Below, one piece after another: positions 1 to 7,454 of a DNA stretch of 43,040 nt (its first letter is position 1; every line of letters begins with the position of its first letter). The stretch lies in NCBI RefSeq assembly GCF_000372485.1, contig NZ_AQVA01000004.1, positions 95,228 through 138,267 on the forward strand, in the 5' to 3' direction. Under the pieces are notes generated by a model. The model saw only the letters and a program-made list of their open reading frames with translations. It had not been told where the DNA came from and searched no databases. This DNA is from Oenococcus oeni DSM 20252 = AWRIB129. Its GTDB lineage: Bacteria; Bacillota; Bacilli; Lactobacillales; Lactobacillaceae. The translations under genes and the position numbers were made by a program.

Positions 1-906
1 CCATTCTACCAATATAGTTTTATAATCCCGAACAATTTTGTCAGTAAAAGTGTCAAGGAATTACTAACCGGTTTGCTATTTCCACGGTCGATTCGTGGTC
101 TTTTACGGCAAAAAAAACGTCTGCTTCTTAATGGACGAAATATTCCGACTTCAGAACTTGTTTCACCGGGAGACAAATTATCTTTTTCTCTGGAAACATC
201 TGATTTTTCCAAAGGGCAGAACTATCTCCCGAACAACGATCGGCGGTTACGAATATTATCCGAAAAAGAAGACTATTTGCTTGTCGACAAACCGGCCGGT
301 ATGAAAATGCATCCGCATTCGCCGAATGAAACGGATACACTTTTAAATTATGTTGAAGCTCAGTTAAAAGGGCACCTATCTCGATCCTGCCCGGCGCATG
401 CTTTTATGGTGCATCGAATTGATCGAGATACTTCTGGAGTTGTGATTATAGCTAAGAATCCACTGGCAGTGGGCATTTTGGATCAACTGCTTGCTAAAAA
501 AAGAATTAAACGAACTTATTTGGCTTGGGTCTCCGGGAATCTGGAAAATAAAAAAGGAAGCATTGATCAAGCAATCGCGGTTGATCCGATTAATCCTTAT
601 AAGAGAATTGTCGACCAAGCAGGTCAAAAAGCAGTTACTCATTGGACTAAAATTCATACTGTTTATCAAAACACACTTGTGCGGGTTAGCTTGGAGACCG
701 GTCGAACTCATCAAATTCGTGTTCATTTTGCTGCGATTGGCCATCCGATTGTTGGGGACCATCTTTATAATGGATTGGCTTATAGCAGATTGCTGCTGCA
801 TTCGGCAACGATCGAAATTCCAGAACTTTTTTCAGAGTCACGGCAAAGCCATACTATTACGACTGCGATTCCAAAGGACTTTCCCAGACAACTCAAACTC
901 GATTAA
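1..906 (+). CDS. RluA-family pseudouridine synthase (5' partial)
   Basis: This enzyme would isomerise uridine to pseudouridine in RNA, probably rRNA. The frame is open from base 1: codons upstream of the TTG at 73 have no stop and read as a plausible N-terminal S4-like segment (about 24 residues, then LLFPRSIRGLL at the TTG). I therefore take the gene as beginning before the window rather than at 73. The diagnostic catalytic motif HRIDRDTSG is present, containing the nucleophilic Asp, followed by RTHQIRVHFA and a GHPIVGDHLY segment typical of RluA/RluD proteins. The visible part is 301 codons, close to the family length of about 290-310, so only a few residues are missing. The exact uridine target (RluD, RluA or other paralog) cannot be decided from this sequence, so no symbol is given. 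Confidence 0.93.
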   Translation, partial: PFYQYSFIIPNNFVSKSVKELLTGLLFPRSIRGLLRQKKRLLLNGRNIPTSELVSPGDKLSFSLETSDFSKGQNYLPNNDRRLRILSEKEDYLLVDKPAGMKMHPHSPNETDTLLNYVEAQLKGHLSRSCPAHAFMVHRIDRDTSGVVIIAKNPLAVGILDQLLAKKRIKRTYLAWVSGNLENKKGSIDQAIAVDPINPYKRIVDQAGQKAVTHWTKIHTVYQNTLVRVSLETGRTHQIRVHFAAIGHPIVGDHLYNGLAYSRLLLHSATIEIPELFSESRQSHTITTAIPKDFPRQLKLD

Positions 907-940
907 TTTTTCCGGTTCCTGTTAAAATATTCTCCAGATT

Positions 941-971
941 ATCTCGCCTTTCGGGGAGGGATTTTTCTTTT
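941..971 (+). terminator. Probable intrinsic terminator after the pseudouridine synthase
   Basis: Eight-base arms 941-948 and 955-962 pair with one G-U and one mismatch around a tttcgg loop, and are followed by a T-rich stretch (ttttctttt). The stem is imperfect, so this is moderate evidence only. Confidence 0.45.
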
Positions 972-1086
972 AAGTTGGCAGTGAAGCCCGATACGACAAA
1001 AGTTAGGAATACTTTCGAGTGGCTGATTGATTAGAATTTATTTAACTTAATTTATGTTTAATTGCTTGGGACTTATACTTTAATTA

Positions 1087-1572
1087 ATGGCTAAACGAGT
1101 TCCACCTTTTTTAACACCGCCCGCGATTGTTTCAATTGTAATTGCTTTGGGAGCGGTCAATGTTGTGACAAATGCAACGACGCATACCTCGGAAGGCGCG
1201 CCGGATGCTAAATATAGTTCAAGTTATAGTTCTTCTTCAAGTTCTGTTTCGATGTCTTCGGATTCAAAGTCGAAAAAATCCTCCAGTTCCGATTCAAGCT
1301 CTAATTCTGATCAATCCAGTTCCGATTCGAATTCCGATCAATCAGGTCCTTCTCAATCTTCGCCAACAAGTTCGAACGATCCCGACTCTTCGACATCTTC
1401 GTCGGCGGCAAGTTCGACAAGCACTTCTTCTGTTTCGAGTTCGAGCACTTCTTCCAGTGCCGCTGACACTAATACGAACACTAATACTAATACGAATACA
1501 AATACAAACAATACGAATACAAATACAAACAATACGAATACTACCGGTACCAATACGACAGGAGGCCAATAA
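1087..1572 (+). CDS. Ser-rich, Asn-Thr-repeat small surface or secreted protein
   Basis: I do not recognise a named family. The 161-residue protein has a hydrophobic N-terminal segment (about residues 11-30), which could be an uncleaved signal anchor. A very long low-complexity stretch follows: Ser/Asp-rich from about residue 43 to 128, then alternating Asn-Thr to the end. This composition is typical of flexible extracellular stalks that may be glycosylated, and a function cannot be assigned. A TATACT hexamer (1074-1079) sits seven bases before the ATG and no Shine-Dalgarno is visible, so a leaderless transcript is possible. The stop codon overlaps the start of the next gene (TAATG), and that gene's ribosome site GGAGG lies inside this one, so the two are probably co-translated. 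The (Asn-Thr) part is encoded by six-base DNA repeats that could change in length. Confidence 0.7.
   Translation: MAKRVPPFLTPPAIVSIVIALGAVNVVTNATTHTSEGAPDAKYSSSYSSSSSSVSMSSDSKSKKSSSSDSSSNSDQSSSDSNSDQSGPSQSSPTSSNDPDSSTSSSAASSTSTSSVSSSSTSSSAADTNTNTNTNTNTNTNNTNTNTNNTNTTGTNTTGGQ
1468..1560 (+). repeat. Hexanucleotide microsatellite encoding (Asn-Thr)n
   Basis: Units of the form aatacN repeat about a dozen times with interruptions, encoding alternating Asn and Thr at the C-terminus of the Ser-rich protein. Because the unit is six bases, gain or loss would change length without breaking the frame. Confidence 0.75.
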
Positions 1573-2375
1573 TGGGAGGATTAAGTTTACTAACGATCAT
1601 TAATCAGTGGCTTGGTTTTTTCAGTGTACGCAATCAAGCCCGCGGCCGAATTTATTCGATAGTCGGTTTTATCGCAAATTTCTATCTTCTTTATGTCGGC
1701 GTTCGTCTTGTAATTAATAAACAACTCTGGGGCTGGCTCATTTTATTAGCCTTTTTGATCTTGTTTTATTTTTCGATTTTAAATATTATTTATTACTTTA
1801 CCGACAAAGTTGTTAAGTGGGATATTTCACCTTTTATCGACAAAATTTTAGGTGGCGCAAAAGAAGAAGAGGAAGCTTTGAAGACTGTTCCCGCCAATGG
1901 TCTGTATTCCCGTGACCGGGTTTTGGACACTACTATTTTTGCGGATTATGAGCAGCGTCAGAATCTGGATCGTCTTTTTCAACAGTTGAAAGAAGCGAAA
2001 TTGGTTTCCAGCAATTATGGACAGATGTCGCATTTTAAAATTAAAGATTATTTGGCCGAACATAGTTCAATCGAAGCAAATTACCCCGGGACCCTTTTGC
2101 CTTATTTTGATATAAAGTACGCTCCTAATGGATTGGTTATTTATGGTGGAATAAATGAAATATCTGCTCGGCCAATCGGCTTGATCACAAAAGTTGGTTT
2201 AAGTGATGCGATTTTAGCGGTTAGAGAGTATCACTTGTCATTGGCTTCGGTTGTTTTGCACGGCGGTGAAGGTTTGGTAGTCGACCAAGCAACCGGGAAA
2301 GCTGTTAAAAGAAATCTTCCGATTTATCTGACTGCTGAGGTTGCTTATGAAAAACGGATAAACAATAACATTTGA
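1572..2375 (+). CDS. Uncharacterised LAB membrane protein (DUF6681-like)
   Basis: This 267-residue protein has two hydrophobic segments near the N-terminus (roughly residues 28-48 and 53-77), then a soluble domain of about 180 residues that would face the cytoplasm. The N-terminal pattern (a short amphipathic stretch, two membrane helices, then NIIYYFTDKVVKWDISP) recalls a lactic-acid-bacterium family I know as DUF6681; that assignment is from memory and not checked. No catalytic motif is visible. The start ATG at 1572 is set by GGAGG at 1561-1565 and the one-base overlap with the upstream stop. The last codons overlap the -35 box (TTGACA, 2372-2377) of the following tetR gene. Function is unknown, but coupling to the Ser-rich protein suggests a cell-envelope role. 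Confidence 0.75.
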   Translation: MGGLSLLTIINQWLGFFSVRNQARGRIYSIVGFIANFYLLYVGVRLVINKQLWGWLILLAFLILFYFSILNIIYYFTDKVVKWDISPFIDKILGGAKEEEEALKTVPANGLYSRDRVLDTTIFADYEQRQNLDRLFQQLKEAKLVSSNYGQMSHFKIKDYLAEHSSIEANYPGTLLPYFDIKYAPNGLVIYGGINEISARPIGLITKVGLSDAILAVREYHLSLASVVLHGGEGLVVDQATGKAVKRNLPIYLTAEVAYEKRINNNI

Positions 2376-2399
2376 CATCTGTATTACAGGTGTTATTAT
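2372..2399 (+). promoter_or_regulatory. Promoter of the tetR-type gene
   Basis: A perfect -35 TTGACA (2372-2377) and a -10 TATTAT (2394-2399) are separated by 16 bases. The predicted start lies just before the palindromic operator at 2411-2430. Between the two boxes lies an inverted repeat (2375-2381 with 2387-2393, 7 bp, one G-T). It could be a weak terminator of the upstream gene or a second protein site. Confidence 0.7.
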
Positions 2400-2410
2400 T
2401 TAAATCTATA

Positions 2411-2430
2411 CGGAATGAATAATCATTCCG
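2411..2430. promoter_or_regulatory. TetR operator 1, CGGAATGA-N4-TCATTCCG
   Basis: A perfect 8-bp inverted repeat with a 4-base spacer lies just downstream of the predicted transcription start of the tetR gene. The same palindrome recurs at 3044-3061 before the Pip/YhgE gene. This is the pattern expected of an autoregulating TetR repressor that also controls its neighbour. Confidence 0.8.
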
Positions 2431-2445
2431 AGAGGTAAATAAATT

Positions 2446-3027
2446 ATGCCTGAGACAATTAAAAATATCAGTAAAAAAGATGCAATTCTCAAAGCAGCTT
2501 TACAACTTTTTTCCCATCGTAGTTTTGATGGAACAACGATTCCGGAAATAGCTCGCGTTGCTAAAGTTGGTGCGGGCACTATTTATCGTTATTTTATTTC
2601 CAAAGAAGATTTGGTGAACGAACTATTTGTAAGAGTTCTTGATGATTTTACAGAACATCTTCAGGTCGGTTTACATGGACAGATGGATACAAGGACCCGT
2701 TTTCATCACTTATTTAATAACGCTTGGAACTATGTTATGAATAATGTTGAAGCTTTTCTTTTTATTAATTTAAATGACGAAGCGACTTATTTAAATGATC
2801 GAAGTCGAAAAAGTTTTTCTCGAATGTGGGATTATATTGCTGAAATGGTTGAACAGGGAGCCGATAAGGGTGAATTAATCAAATTGGATCCCAAATTTGT
2901 TGCCAGCCTAGTCTATGGACCGCTAATTCCAATCTCAAAGCGTTTTAATAATGATAATCGCCAAGCATCTCAGGCACTTGCAAAGGCTTTGGAAGAAGCA
3001 ACTTGGAGGGCAATCAGCACAGATTAG
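2446..3027 (+). CDS. TetR/AcrR-family transcriptional repressor
   Basis: A 193-residue one-component regulator, the usual TetR length. The N-terminal helix-turn-helix covers about residues 9-55 (AALQLFSHRSFDGTTIPEIA, then GAGTIYRYFISKEDLV), and the rest is a helical ligand-binding and dimerisation domain. The start ATG is preceded by AGAGG at 2431-2435. A palindrome overlaps its own leader and an identical core precedes the next gene, so I infer that it represses itself and the YhgE/Pip gene. In related Firmicutes, YhgE/Pip genes commonly sit beside TetR regulators. The inducing ligand is unknown. Confidence 0.92.
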   Translation: MPETIKNISKKDAILKAALQLFSHRSFDGTTIPEIARVAKVGAGTIYRYFISKEDLVNELFVRVLDDFTEHLQVGLHGQMDTRTRFHHLFNNAWNYVMNNVEAFLFINLNDEATYLNDRSRKSFSRMWDYIAEMVEQGADKGELIKLDPKFVASLVYGPLIPISKRFNNDNRQASQALAKALEEATWRAISTD

Positions 3028-3043
3028 TTTTTTTGTTTCATTA

Positions 3044-3061
3044 GGAATGATTGTTCATTCC
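3044..3061. promoter_or_regulatory. TetR operator 2, GGAATGA-N4-TCATTCC
   Basis: A perfect 7-bp inverted repeat with a 4-base spacer shares the core of the palindrome at 2411-2430 and lies 37 bases before the YhgE/Pip start codon. It would overlap or adjoin that gene's promoter, so binding should block transcription. Confidence 0.8.
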
Positions 3062-3098
3062 GAATAATTTTGTTTTTATTAGGGAAAGGAATTTTTGA

Positions 3099-5363
3099 AT
3101 GAAAGAGTGGAAACGAGTATTTAGAAATAAAGGTTTGGCATTTTTGTTAATCGGAATTATGTTTGTGCCGGCTTTGTATGCCGTTATTTTCTTGTCTTCA
3201 ATGTGGAACGCTTATGGGAAAGCCGGTAACTTGCCGGTTGCAGTTGTTAATAACGATAAAGGAGCAAGCTACCAAGGCAAGAAAATCAATCTCGGCAGCA
3301 AGATTAAGAAACAATTGTTGAAAAACAGCGAACTTGATTTTCGCTCTGCAAATGAAAAACAGGCGAATAAACGTTTATCAGACGGAAAATATTATATGTT
3401 GATCACAATCCCGAAAAACTTTTCCGCCAGTTCGACGACCGTTCTAAGCAAAAATCCGCAAGCTATCTCAATTAAATATGTACATAATTCTGGTCTAAAC
3501 TTTATCGCTGATAAAATGACGGAATCGGCTTCGCATGAAATTACAGCAACGGTTGAAAGCCAAATTCAAAAAACTTATTCCAAGCAGCTTCTTTCCGGTT
3601 TGAAGAAAAGCAAAAACGGCATGAATAAGGCAGCCAATGGCGGTCAGACTTTATCGAATGGTCTTGGTCAACTTTATTCAGGGACAACGACTGCAACGAA
3701 TGGAAGCCAAACAATTACAAACGGATTGAATCAAGCTTCCAACAATTTGCCAACCATGAGTTCGGGCGCTTCACAACTAGCATCGGGTAATTCGGAGCTT
3801 TCGAGCAGTTTGGCAGCTGTCGCAGAGTCGATTGACAGCAAACAAGCTGCCAGCAAATCACAAATTGATCAATTAACTAGCGGATTAAATCAATTAACTG
3901 CCGGACTTAAACAATTATCATCATTGCCAACAACTCTGCCACAATCTCCCGATGAACAAAAAATCGAAAACAGTATGAATCATATCAAAAGCAGTCTGAC
4001 AACTACCGGTACAGCAACAAAATCGGCCGCTGCCTCGATTCAAGCAGCTGGAGCTTCGGCCACTTCGGCTGGAAGCGATATTCAAACGGCTGGGACCTCT
4101 GCGGCAAAAATAGCTGAACTAATTCCCAAGATAGCAGAAACGAATCCTCAATTGGCTTCTGAGCTTAAAAAAGATTTGGAAGATATTGATTCTTCTCTGA
4201 CCTCTGCAGGAAACAATATCAAAGCGGTTGGTCCCTCTCTTTCCAGTGCCGGCAACCAATTGAGTTCAATCGGCAACAGTACAAGTTCAGCTGGTAGTTC
4301 TTTACAAACTGTCGCGACGCAGTTAAATACTTTGCAGCAGATGCTGCCTTTGCTAAAAGAACTTGAAAATAAATTGCCTGAACTAAAAAAATTAGGTACA
4401 CAGGGACCGACAGCCACTTCCGGAGCAGTGTCGGCAATTGAGAACCTTGAGAGTAGTCTTTCTACAATTTCCATTGGAATAAAAACCCAGGCTGTTCCTG
4501 CAAGTAATAAACTCGCCAATGGAGCCAGCCAATTATATTCTGGTTTCAATACACTACAGTCTGGCGTTGATAAACTTTCAAGTGGTTCAAACAATTTGAC
4601 AAGCGGCTTGAAGACGCTGGCTTCAAGTACGCAGACCGCTCAAAGCGGTAGCCAGAAATTGACTTACCAGCTGCGTAACGGTACAAAGAAACTGGCGACA
4701 ATTTCCACTAAACAAGTTAATGTCAAGCATCTGTCCAAACCTTTGAAGGCCAAGGATTCGGATACGCATAAAGTTCCGAACATGGGAACCGGTTTATCTC
4801 CTTACATGATTGCCGTTGGTTTATTCGTCGGGGCCTTAGCAACCGGTATTTTCTATAACTTAAACGAAGTCGAATATAAACCACGTACGGTTCGCGAATG
4901 GTTTTTCCAAAAAGCCGCTGTTTTCGTCACAATTGCAGTGGCTCAGGGATTAATTGTGATTGGCGGTTTAATTATTTTTGATGGTTTAAAACCGAATCAG
5001 ATAGGAATGACTTTCTTGGTTGCGATTATTTCTGCCTTGGCCTATATGCTCTTTGTTTTAATGATGAATTTGTTCTTTGGCCATGTAGGCTCGGCAGTTG
5101 CTTTAGTCTTGTTAGTCCTCCAACTTTCCGGATCGGCTGGGACATATCCGATTCAGCTCTCCAATGCTTTCTTTGAAGCAATTCATCCTTATCTGCCAAT
5201 GACATATACGGTCGAGGCTTTAAGAAAGACTATTTCTTTAAATGGAAACCCTGCTTTCGATCTGATCTTATTATTGATTTTTGGCCTTGTCAGTCTTGCT
5301 CTAATGTTGATTGGTATGACGATCAGACGAAACAGATTGGTTGAAACATCCTTGGTAAATTAA
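3099..5363 (+). CDS. YhgE/Pip-family membrane protein
   Basis: A 754-residue protein of the YhgE/Pip (phage infection protein) family, related in its C-terminal half to ABC-2 type permeases. It has one N-terminal membrane helix (about residues 13-34). A very long extracellular region (about 35-565) is rich in Ser/Thr/Gln and contains repeated LxxGxxQLxxG-like helices. About five membrane helices follow at the C-terminus (roughly 568-588, 605-628, 637-660, 664-682, 724-744). In Lactococcus the homolog Pip is a phage receptor; other members are linked to type VII secretion or solvent and antimicrobial tolerance. The ribosome site AAAGGAA precedes the ATG. It is the probable target of the adjacent TetR protein and ends at a strong terminator. 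Confidence 0.9.
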   Translation: MKEWKRVFRNKGLAFLLIGIMFVPALYAVIFLSSMWNAYGKAGNLPVAVVNNDKGASYQGKKINLGSKIKKQLLKNSELDFRSANEKQANKRLSDGKYYMLITIPKNFSASSTTVLSKNPQAISIKYVHNSGLNFIADKMTESASHEITATVESQIQKTYSKQLLSGLKKSKNGMNKAANGGQTLSNGLGQLYSGTTTATNGSQTITNGLNQASNNLPTMSSGASQLASGNSELSSSLAAVAESIDSKQAASKSQIDQLTSGLNQLTAGLKQLSSLPTTLPQSPDEQKIENSMNHIKSSLTTTGTATKSAAASIQAAGASATSAGSDIQTAGTSAAKIAELIPKIAETNPQLASELKKDLEDIDSSLTSAGNNIKAVGPSLSSAGNQLSSIGNSTSSAGSSLQTVATQLNTLQQMLPLLKELENKLPELKKLGTQGPTATSGAVSAIENLESSLSTISIGIKTQAVPASNKLANGASQLYSGFNTLQSGVDKLSSGSNNLTSGLKTLASSTQTAQSGSQKLTYQLRNGTKKLATISTKQVNVKHLSKPLKAKDSDTHKVPNMGTGLSPYMIAVGLFVGALATGIFYNLNEVEYKPRTVREWFFQKAAVFVTIAVAQGLIVIGGLIIFDGLKPNQIGMTFLVAIISALAYMLFVLMMNLFFGHVGSAVALVLLVLQLSGSAGTYPIQLSNAFFEAIHPYLPMTYTVEALRKTISLNGNPAFDLILLLIFGLVSLALMLIGMTIRRNRLVETSLVN

Positions 5364-5390
5364 TGTTTTATTAAAAATTGCCAATTATAA

Positions 5391-5429
5391 AACAGGCGCG
5401 GGGATCTCGAATAACCGCGTCTGTTTTTA
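5391..5429 (+). terminator. Intrinsic terminator after the YhgE/Pip gene
   Basis: The arms ACAGGCGCGG (5392-5401) and CCGCGTCTGT (5415-5424) pair over 10 bp with one G-U and are followed by TTTTT. Confidence 0.9.
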
Positions 5430-5475
5430 TTGAAATAAACTTTCAACTATTTGAATAAATTGATAGACTCTAGCT

Positions 5476-6864
5476 ATGAAGGAAAATTTGCTCCTCGATA
5501 CCGATGCTTACAAATTGACGCATCATTTACAGTATCCAAAGGGTCTGACAAAACTGTATTCTTACGCTGAGGCACGAACGGGCAGCCGGTTTAATACTGT
5601 TTCCTGGTTCGGCCTTCAAATGATCATTGCCGATCATTTATTAGGGAAGGTTACCAATGAGATGATTGACGAAGCCGAGGAATTCAGTTTTTTGACCTTT
5701 GGTAATCATAATTTTTTCAATCGAGAAGTTTGGGAACGAGTTCGCGATTTGGGTTACCTGCCAATTAATATTATGGAATTGCCCGAGGGTATTGAAGTTC
5801 CGATCTCGACACCTTTATTAACGCTTGAATCGACCGAGCCCTGGTTTGCAACAACTTTAAATGCTTTAGAGTCGGTCCTGATGCAGGTCTGGTATCCAAC
5901 AACGATTTCGACTAATTCTATGTATATCAAAAAAGCTTTGCTGCCTTTATTTGAAAAATCCGGAAGCGTGACTGGCCTTGATTTGGCAGTAAATGATTTC
6001 GGTTTGCGCGGAGCCTCTAGTTTACAATCGGCACAACGCGGCGGGGCGGCACATTTACTCCATTTTCGCGGTTCCGATAATTTAGCTGCCGATAAGGTTA
6101 TCGCTGATGTATATGGCCTTAAAGGCCGTGCTTTGTCGGTTTGGGCAACCGAACATTCTGTGGCGACTTCCTATGGACCTGATCGTGGCGAAATTGATTA
6201 CGTAAACAGCCAGCTGGATCGGGCAGGCGATAACGATATTATTTCAATCGTGATTGATTCTTACGATTCGATTAATTTCGTTCGCAATGTGATCGGTTCT
6301 AAAGAAATTAAGAATCGGATTATTAGACGCAGCGGAAGAATAGTTTTGCGACCGGACTCCGGCGAACCTCAGGAAATAGATCTGCAAGTACTTGATATTC
6401 TTGCCGATATTTTCGGTACCGATGTTAACGATAAAGGCTACAAAGTAATTAACCATAATGTTGGAATTATTCAGGGAGACGGTATGAACCGACAAACAAT
6501 TATCGAACTATACCGCCATATTCTTCATCAGGGATGGTCGGCTGACAACTTAATCGTTGGTTCAGGCGGCGGTTTGTTACAGGAGGGTTTTGACCGCGAT
6601 ACGGAACGTTTTGCAATCAAAGCATCCTATGGCGAGCTTGGCGATGGCCATGGTTTTCTTATCCAAAAGCATCCCAAACAGGATCCGACAAAAAACTCCA
6701 AGTCGGGACGTTTTAAAGTAATTCGCGATTCTAATCGTCGGATTAAGACTGTCGCTATTGATGCTGAAGGCAATAATTTATTAAAGACAATTTACGAAAA
6801 TGGTAATTTTTATCCTGACAGTTTTCAGGAAATTTTAAAAAGAGCAAATATTTCACTCGATTAA
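5476..6864 (+). CDS. nadV: Nicotinamide phosphoribosyltransferase (NAMPT/NadV type)
   Basis: This enzyme would condense nicotinamide with PRPP to give NMN, a one-step entry to NAD salvage in the cytoplasm. The 462 residues match NAMPT rather than the classical nicotinate enzyme. The N-terminus has DAYKLTHHLQYP. The motif NDFGLRG carries the Asp (D174) that in human NAMPT (D219) favours the amide substrate. TEHS holds the active-site His (H227), RPDSG the phosphate-binding Arg (R292), and GSGGGLLQ follows. A TAGACT hexamer lies six bases before the ATG and no Shine-Dalgarno is visible, so the mRNA may be leaderless. It is followed 17 bases later by pth. Automatic annotation may call it nicotinate phosphoribosyltransferase; the motifs favour nicotinamide. 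Confidence 0.85.
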   Translation: MKENLLLDTDAYKLTHHLQYPKGLTKLYSYAEARTGSRFNTVSWFGLQMIIADHLLGKVTNEMIDEAEEFSFLTFGNHNFFNREVWERVRDLGYLPINIMELPEGIEVPISTPLLTLESTEPWFATTLNALESVLMQVWYPTTISTNSMYIKKALLPLFEKSGSVTGLDLAVNDFGLRGASSLQSAQRGGAAHLLHFRGSDNLAADKVIADVYGLKGRALSVWATEHSVATSYGPDRGEIDYVNSQLDRAGDNDIISIVIDSYDSINFVRNVIGSKEIKNRIIRRSGRIVLRPDSGEPQEIDLQVLDILADIFGTDVNDKGYKVINHNVGIIQGDGMNRQTIIELYRHILHQGWSADNLIVGSGGGLLQEGFDRDTERFAIKASYGELGDGHGFLIQKHPKQDPTKNSKSGRFKVIRDSNRRIKTVAIDAEGNNLLKTIYENGNFYPDSFQEILKRANISLD

Positions 6865-6881
6865 TAATTAAAAGGGAGCAT

Positions 6882-7454
6882 ATGAAGAAAATAGTAGTTG
6901 GATTAGGAAATATTGGCGCGAAGTATGCTCATAATCGACATAATGTTGGTTTTATGGCAGTTGATGAGTTGGCGGCACGTTTGCAGGCTAATTTTTCTCT
7001 CAAGCAAAATCTGCATGCTTTTGTCGCTTCTACACATGTTGAGGAAGAGAAGGTTTATCTTGTTAAACCGACAACTATGATGAATGATTCCGGTATTGCG
7101 GTAAAAGCTGTTTTGAATTATTTTGGTGGGGATGTAAATGATTTGATTGTCTTTGTTGATGATATTGATCGTGATTATGGACAACTTCGAATTAAAAAAA
7201 GTGGTGCTTCTGGTGGCCATAACGGATTAAAATCGATTGTTTCACAAATTGCCAGCCAGGAATTTCTTCGAATTCGCATCGGGACCGGTCGCCCGGCTCA
7301 TAATCCACAAGCCGTCATCAAACATGTACTTGGGGATTTTAGCCCTTTGCAATTAGAATTAGTCCAACCTGAAATTGACAACGGAGTGTCGGCAGCTCTG
7401 GATATAATTAATGGAACAGCTTTGAATGTTGTCACGAATCGCTACAATAATTGA
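6882..7454 (+). CDS. pth: Peptidyl-tRNA hydrolase
   Basis: Releases tRNA from peptidyl-tRNA that drops off the ribosome and is essential in most bacteria. The 190-residue length is typical. The N-terminal signature GLGNIGAKYAHNRHNVGF carries the catalytic His and the substrate-contacting Asn (usually GLGNPG, here with Ile for Pro). The motifs KPTTMMNDSG, DDIDRDYG and SGGHNGLKSI follow in the expected order. The start is fixed by AAGGGAG upstream. The stop codon overlaps the start region of mfd, which is the conserved pth-mfd arrangement of Firmicutes. Confidence 0.97.
   Translation: MKKIVVGLGNIGAKYAHNRHNVGFMAVDELAARLQANFSLKQNLHAFVASTHVEEEKVYLVKPTTMMNDSGIAVKAVLNYFGGDVNDLIVFVDDIDRDYGQLRIKKSGASGGHNGLKSIVSQIASQEFLRIRIGTGRPAHNPQAVIKHVLGDFSPLQLELVQPEIDNGVSAALDIINGTALNVVTNRYNN

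Noticed and set aside
1468-1560. Repeat tract considered as a CRISPR-like array
   Set aside because: Units are six bases, in frame and coding; there are no spacers.
1342-1569. Arg/Ile- and Val/Phe-rich minus-strand ORFs opposite the Ser-rich gene
   Set aside because: They are shadows of the low-complexity hexanucleotide repeats, with no ribosome site.
4148-4594. 148-codon minus-strand ORF inside the YhgE/Pip gene
   Set aside because: It mirrors the repetitive Ser/Leu coding strand; there is no ribosome site and no recognisable domain.
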